A model generated the notes under the pieces. The model was not told the DNA's origin. It saw only the letters and a list, made by a program, of their open reading frames with translations, and made no database searches. Positions 59,681-64,000 of a stretch of 64,000 bases of DNA are shown here, piece by piece. Positions within the stretch are counted from its first letter, which is position 1, and each line of letters opens with the position of its first letter. Origin of the DNA: Sebastes aleutianus (Eukaryota; Chordata; Actinopteri; Perciformes; Sebastidae); contig CAKAKS010000187.1 of assembly GCA_916700875.1 (NCBI GenBank), forward strand, positions 33,101-97,100, in the 5' to 3' direction. The position numbers and the translations under genes were made by a program.

Positions 59681-61017
59681 CTGGTGGTTTGGTGGTGATG
59701 TGGCAGGGTAGGGGGCTAGGTGATAATCACAGATTTGAAGAGGGTCCCCATTCCGAATTAACCCATTTAATTGAGCCATTAGGAAAGAACAAAGCTGGGG
59801 CTATGAGGCGAGACGGGGTGCAGAGTGGGGGGGTCCAGCCCATCAACAGCCTTGGGAATGGAACCTGCCCCGCACGCAAATGACTAACTGGACCGTCTCT
59901 GGCGCCAGAGCAGCTTAATAAATGGACCCAATCAAGGCTGTTCTGGGGACCACCTGTGTCCCGTACAGGTCAGAACCATTAGACCCACATTAGAGGGCCG
60001 TGATAGACGCAGGCGCCACTCCAGCCACCCCAATAATGAGGATAATAAGAGTACCATAATGGCATATTTATGGGCTGGCTAGGAAAAGAAGAGACTGGCT
60101 GCGGTGTTTTGGGTTATTCAGAATGGCAGGAAAGGAAAAGAGGAGAAGTCTGATTCAGACAGGTGACTGTGTGAGACTGTATGGCTTTAAGCAATGTACA
60201 ATATCACAGCCTGCAATTTCAATTACCAACATGATTACAGGACTTAATCCTTCATATATAAAGCCCTGTAATAAAAGAAGCAGCAAACGAATAAACCAGG
60301 AGTGATCAGAATAAAATTACTCACAAGAGACCTAGTTATGATACATTTCCATTTCCACTGGCTGCGCTGTGTAAGAGATCTGTCACACACCAGGTGGGCC
60401 CATCTTGGCATTTAATATGTTAATCTGTAATCTTCCTCTTCATTCAACTATTCTACTGCATTGAAGGAAATTTTCTCCTTTTCCTGTCTTTCTCTCCAGT
60501 ACTCTAATCTTGACACTTCTCACTGCGCCACAGGCACGAAGAATGTATGCTGGGAATTTCTAACCAATTAGTCATTTAAACATCCTGGTCGACCTCAAAA
60601 AACACTAGTCATTTTAAGTAAACTTTGTGTCGTCTTTGCTTTAAAAAAGAGCTTATAGAATGAGCTATGTCTCCAACTTAGCAAAGATCTGTGTGGTGGT
60701 GGAGGGAGGGAAGGAGGGAGCCCAACAAAACCTGTAGCTATAGCAGCTGGGTAGGAATCATCTGTGCAACAAGCCTGTTCTCCATCTGTGTGGAAACTGC
60801 AATGAAATAAAGTTAAGTTTCTACTATCCCTCTTGGTTGTCCACCTGCAATCTCCCTTTGGTTCACTTTGTCACTTCCCATCCCTATTATCCTATTTTTG
60901 TCTTCATTAATGTGCACAAATTTGACCTCCCAAGTGTTTTTGCAGTTCATGTGTACTGCTTCACAAAGAGCCAAATGCTCAGGCACAGGTGTGCCTACAT
61001 TAGCATTGTTAGGTCCC

Positions 61018-61036
61018 ATCATCATCATCATCATCA
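61018..61036. repeat. (ATC)n trinucleotide repeat
   Basis: Six ATC units. They account for the His and Met/Ile runs seen when the region is translated. Confidence 0.92.
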
Positions 61037-61876
61037 CTGTGAGAGACGGAGCTACTTGGCTGCTGTCCTGTACCGGTGCTCGTCCGGACAAGAAGATCCC
61101 GCCACCTTCACTGGGTGCATATCATCCCTCCTGCAGCAACAAACAGCACCACTGAATTATTTGCTGAGAAGTTGAGACATCAACTACAGCAAGATGCTTT
61201 TTGTGTATTTCCATTGACTTTAGATGCATTTGTACCATTCAATTCAAAACACACTAGATGTGGTGTGTGAGTGTGTGTTCAGATGATCAGCTTGTCTGCT
61301 GATCTGAGAGGACTACTACAGGAGATTTAAGTTTGTCCTGCCTTTTTTTGCTCCATCCTCCTGGTGTTGAAAAGGGCACTGGCAGGTGTGGGAAAGGTAA
61401 TATGCACTTCAGAGCAATGAATTATGTATTATGTTGAACTGAAGATAAAGGAGTCAGCCAAATGATGATGTCCTGGCAAATGAATGGTTTGTGGTTGCTA
61501 CACAGCACAGAGTTCAAAGGGGGAACGAGGAGGGGGCTCTAAGATTTGGCAACAACAGTTTGGACAAAATAACATCTTTACAAGTTTAACAGCTTGTCAC
61601 TGATGTCAAACCGGTGTCTTCGCTCTTGTAGAAAAAGCTTTCAAAGAAAGAAAAGGACGACCTATCCCAAAGCACAACCCACCCATTCTCCAAAAAAAAG
61701 GTGCCAGACACTTTGGGTGCATCCCTGTGGAGAGGAAGAGGAAGTGATGAGTACCCCAAAGGGCAACGGAGGTCACCGCTGACCAGCGTGACTGCCAATG
61801 ACCCCAGGGAAGGGGTGGGATGGAGTCAATGTGTCTGGACCCCCACCCCAATCAGAAAAAAAATCTGTCACCGTGT

Positions 61877-61935
61877 CGGGAGGGGTGTGTGGGAGGTGGC
61901 GGGTTGGGCCGGGGCGGGGGTTAGGAGGGAGTGGG
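61877..61935 (+). repeat. G-run-rich stretch
   Basis: At least six runs of three or more G, including GGGTTGGGCCGGGGCGGGGG, separated by one to five bases. The spacing would permit a G-quadruplex on the plus strand. Confidence 0.7.
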
Positions 61936-62567
61936 TGATGGTGGGTACCAGACTGGGGCACCTCGGGGGACTTTTGGGGAGGAAGAGCCATGCACCATGT
62001 CTCCTGCTACCAACCGTAGTTCCCTCATTTGATTGTGAAGCCATGAATAATGCATGGCGGATGGGACTGAAGGAGGGGGAAGGATGGAGGGGTGGGGTGG
62101 TGGGGGGGCCTCAACCTTAAAGGGGCCCTGCCACAGTGGGAGTCATTACCGATGAACAACCACACTGATGAGCCACGGAGAGAGAGAGAGAGGGAGGGAT
62201 AGGAGGAAGAGGGAGATGTGGAATGAGTGGAGGAGAAAAACAAACAAGATATAAAAAAAGAAAGAAGGATGCCCATGAAACCAGGCTTCTCAAACATTTC
62301 AAGCATGCCGCTTATTGAGTGTTTTTCCCTCCTCTGTTTTCATCACTCTGTAGATGTTTTGTTGTTGTTTTCATCTGTTCATTCATCTATTCATAATTCA
62401 AATCGGTGAAAATACTCAACATCCTTTTCCCCGTTTGTTTGTATTTGCTGCCTTGGTTCTTTGTAATAAGTTTGGTGTAGAGTAAATGTACAGTAAAAAC
62501 TTTAAATACTGGGGTGCAAGTGACGTGACTTCAGACTATGGCAAAGCACCCACTAGATAACAGAGCT

Positions 62568-62640
62568 AGGGATGTTAATGATATATCAATGATTAGTTAA
62601 AAAAAATGTGATCGATCTTTTATCAAGAATACATCAACCG
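62568..62640 (+). mobile_element. Terminal fragment of a hAT-like element
   Basis: GCTAGGGATGTTAATGATATATC resembles the left end of the element at 56671-57490 (TAGGGATGTTAAT). The following AT-rich DNA has no visible right end, so only a terminus seems to survive. Confidence 0.4.
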
Positions 62641-63262
62641 GTAATGGCACATTTGGCACATTATTATTTTTCCTCCCCAGGACTTCACTTCCAGCCATGT
62701 AGGTGTTAAAAATGGCAAAACTGATGGAATAACTGTTCCATGAACAACTGTGATCAGTGTGGCTTTCCATAAGACAGGTAGTGCAAGGTAAAAGTTGAAT
62801 ACCTTCATGACATGTTGGAGCTTTGAGGTTCACTCAAACTGCAGCGAGTGCCTGTCGCCTGCAGCTCCTTATCTAACCAGCTCACTGTGGCTGCGTCTTC
62901 TTGTACTATTCCTTCCTTGTAAAAACTTCATCTGCCAGATTTTTCCAACAAGGATTTACAGTGTACTTATGGTGTAACTGACTAACTGTCTGCGAGTGCT
63001 CTGTTCCAGTGTTGAGACAGAAATTACAGTCACGTAATGTAAGTTGTCACCCACCTAATGTTGCCTGGTGGCTCTTTGGCCTGATACAGAGATATCATGA
63101 TGACAGGAGGAAGGAAGGTTACATGATGACTAGTGACTGGGCTTAATATAGCCAATAACAATCAATTTAAAAATGCCTTGATGGACTTTGATACCAGTTT
63201 TACAATATGACTGTTAAACAGGACGTGGTTACCAAGTGATGAAAAGATATTGACAATATTTT
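62641..63262. other. Non-coding
   Basis: Mixed unique-looking sequence without a gene or recognised repeat. Confidence 0.4.
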
Positions 63263-63889
63263 ACAGCTGAAATAATTAATCAGTAAGTCAATCGACAGAA
63301 AATAAATGATCTTGATAAGCGATTAGTCAGCCAATATCCCAAAAAGATCCAGCTTCTCCAATGTGAGGATTTGTTGCTGTTATTCATTTTATTAGAGCTG
63401 CAATAATTAATTGATTAGTTGTCAACTACTAAATCAATCGCAAACTATTTTGATAATCGATTAATCGTTTATGAGGGATTTATTTCTTGTTCTATAAAAA
63501 GGAAAAATTCCCTGATTCCAGCTTCTTAAATGTGAATATTTTCTGGTTTCTTTACTCCTCAATGACAGTAACCTGAATATTGTGACAAAACAAAGACATT
63601 TGAGGACGTCGTCTTGGGCTTTGGGTAACACTCAACATTTTCTGAGATTTTATAGACGAAACAACTAATCGATTAATCGAGAAAATAATTAACAGTCTAA
63701 TTGACAAAGAAAATAATCATTTGTTGCAGCCCTACATTTTATATCATTGTAAATTGAAAATTTGGGGGAGGTTTAACCGTCCAAAAGCAGTTTTAAGACT
63801 TTAGCTTGGGCTCTGACATTTTGAAGAGTAATCAATCAATCAAAAAATATATTAATCAATAATGAAAATAATGGTTAGTTGCAGCCTTA
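63263..63889. mobile_element. hAT-like element, family A, split by a nested relative
   Basis: The left part (63263-63392) carries AGTCAATCGACAG, CAGCTTCTCCAATGTGAGG and TTCATTTTAT. The right part (63735-63889) resumes with ATATCATTGTAAATTGAAA and ends in GTTAGTTGCAGCCTTA. Removing 63393-63734 and one CATTTTAT restores the order seen in the intact copy at 50936-51290. Confidence 0.85.
63393..63734. mobile_element. hAT-like element, family B, nested, with exact 8-bp target duplication
   Basis: The left end TAGAGCTGCAATAATT and right end TTGTTGCAGCCCTA are inverted repeats (10 of 11 at the tips). CATTTTAT is found immediately before (63385-63392) and immediately after (63735-63742), exact at all eight positions, as expected for hAT-type insertion. 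The 342-bp unit contains AATGTGAATATTTTCTGG, GAGGACGTCGTCTTGGGC and ATAGACGAAACAACTAATCG, which place it in a family distinct from its host. It is non-coding. Confidence 0.9.
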
Positions 63890-64000
63890 TAACATTTCTA
63901 AACATAATTAATCATTTGAACTAAATACACAATGCACATACACACACACAGACATACCACACTAACACACTGTACAGTGTGCTCCCACTTTGACGACGAC

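Larger units (their letters stand above)
57491..62567. other. Non-coding; best-looking conserved blocks of the window
   Basis: The stretches 59090-59340 and 59880-60120 are repeat-free with words such as AATATTTCATCTTTTATCATG, GCATTATTACAATGAG and CCCCAATAATGAGGATAATAAG, typical of deeply conserved enhancers near developmental genes, though I cannot show conservation. CA/GT tracts, a G13 run near 58950 and GA-rich DNA at 59515-59560 also occur. G-run-rich DNA lies at 61877-61935. No credible coding frame is present. Confidence 0.35.

Noticed and set aside
61018..61036. Histidine-rich peptide as a metal-binding protein
   Set aside because: The His run is the ATC trinucleotide repeat read in one frame; there is no other evidence of coding.

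Overview
This is 64 kb of vertebrate nuclear DNA, almost certainly from a ray-finned teleost and probably a percomorph. The evidence is the long low-density non-coding sequence, frequent CA/GT and GA microsatellites, and several families of short non-autonomous DNA transposons, plus a tRNA-derived SINE, that I recognise from teleost genomes. The lineage call is inference; no species can be named. I find no convincing protein-coding gene, rRNA, functional tRNA, operon or CRISPR array. Nearly all open frames are short, lie in low-complexity or repeat sequence, and look accidental. The window reads as a large intron or an intergenic desert. The one weak hint of host gene structure is a possible internal exon at 527-693.

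Layout. 1-9 kb: non-coding with a hAT-like element (883-1722), a microsatellite block near 4 kb, a SINE on the minus strand (7656-7966) and a short element with perfect 18-bp terminal inverted repeats (8111-8437). 9-17.4 kb: the first repeat-dense zone, with a retroelement tail, a 19-bp-TIR element (9985-10634), three element remnants laid nearly end to end (11795-13062), a TTAA-flanked element (15122-15573) and another TIR element (16764-17390). 17.4-22 kb: mostly unique. 22.3-23.8 kb: a decayed hAT (BED zinc finger) transposase, then a hAT-like element carrying a nested TTAA-type element. 27.2-31.7 kb: three copies of one family, the first bracketed by 90-bp imperfect direct repeats. 33.5-57.5 kb: scattered further elements, a 26/28-bp minisatellite (43.9 kb) and many CA/GT tracts. 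63.3-63.9 kb: a hAT-like element inserted into a relative, with an exact 8-bp target duplication.

Between the repeats lie AT-balanced, repeat-free stretches with homeodomain-like TAATTA/ATTA words (for example around 13.4, 14.2, 15.8, 25, 35, 39.5, 50.3 and 59.1-60.1 kb). They resemble the conserved non-coding elements found around vertebrate developmental genes, but only an alignment can show conservation. No element here appears able to mobilise itself. The main interest is the nested-insertion history and the decayed transposase. I did not find evidence of a new biological system.
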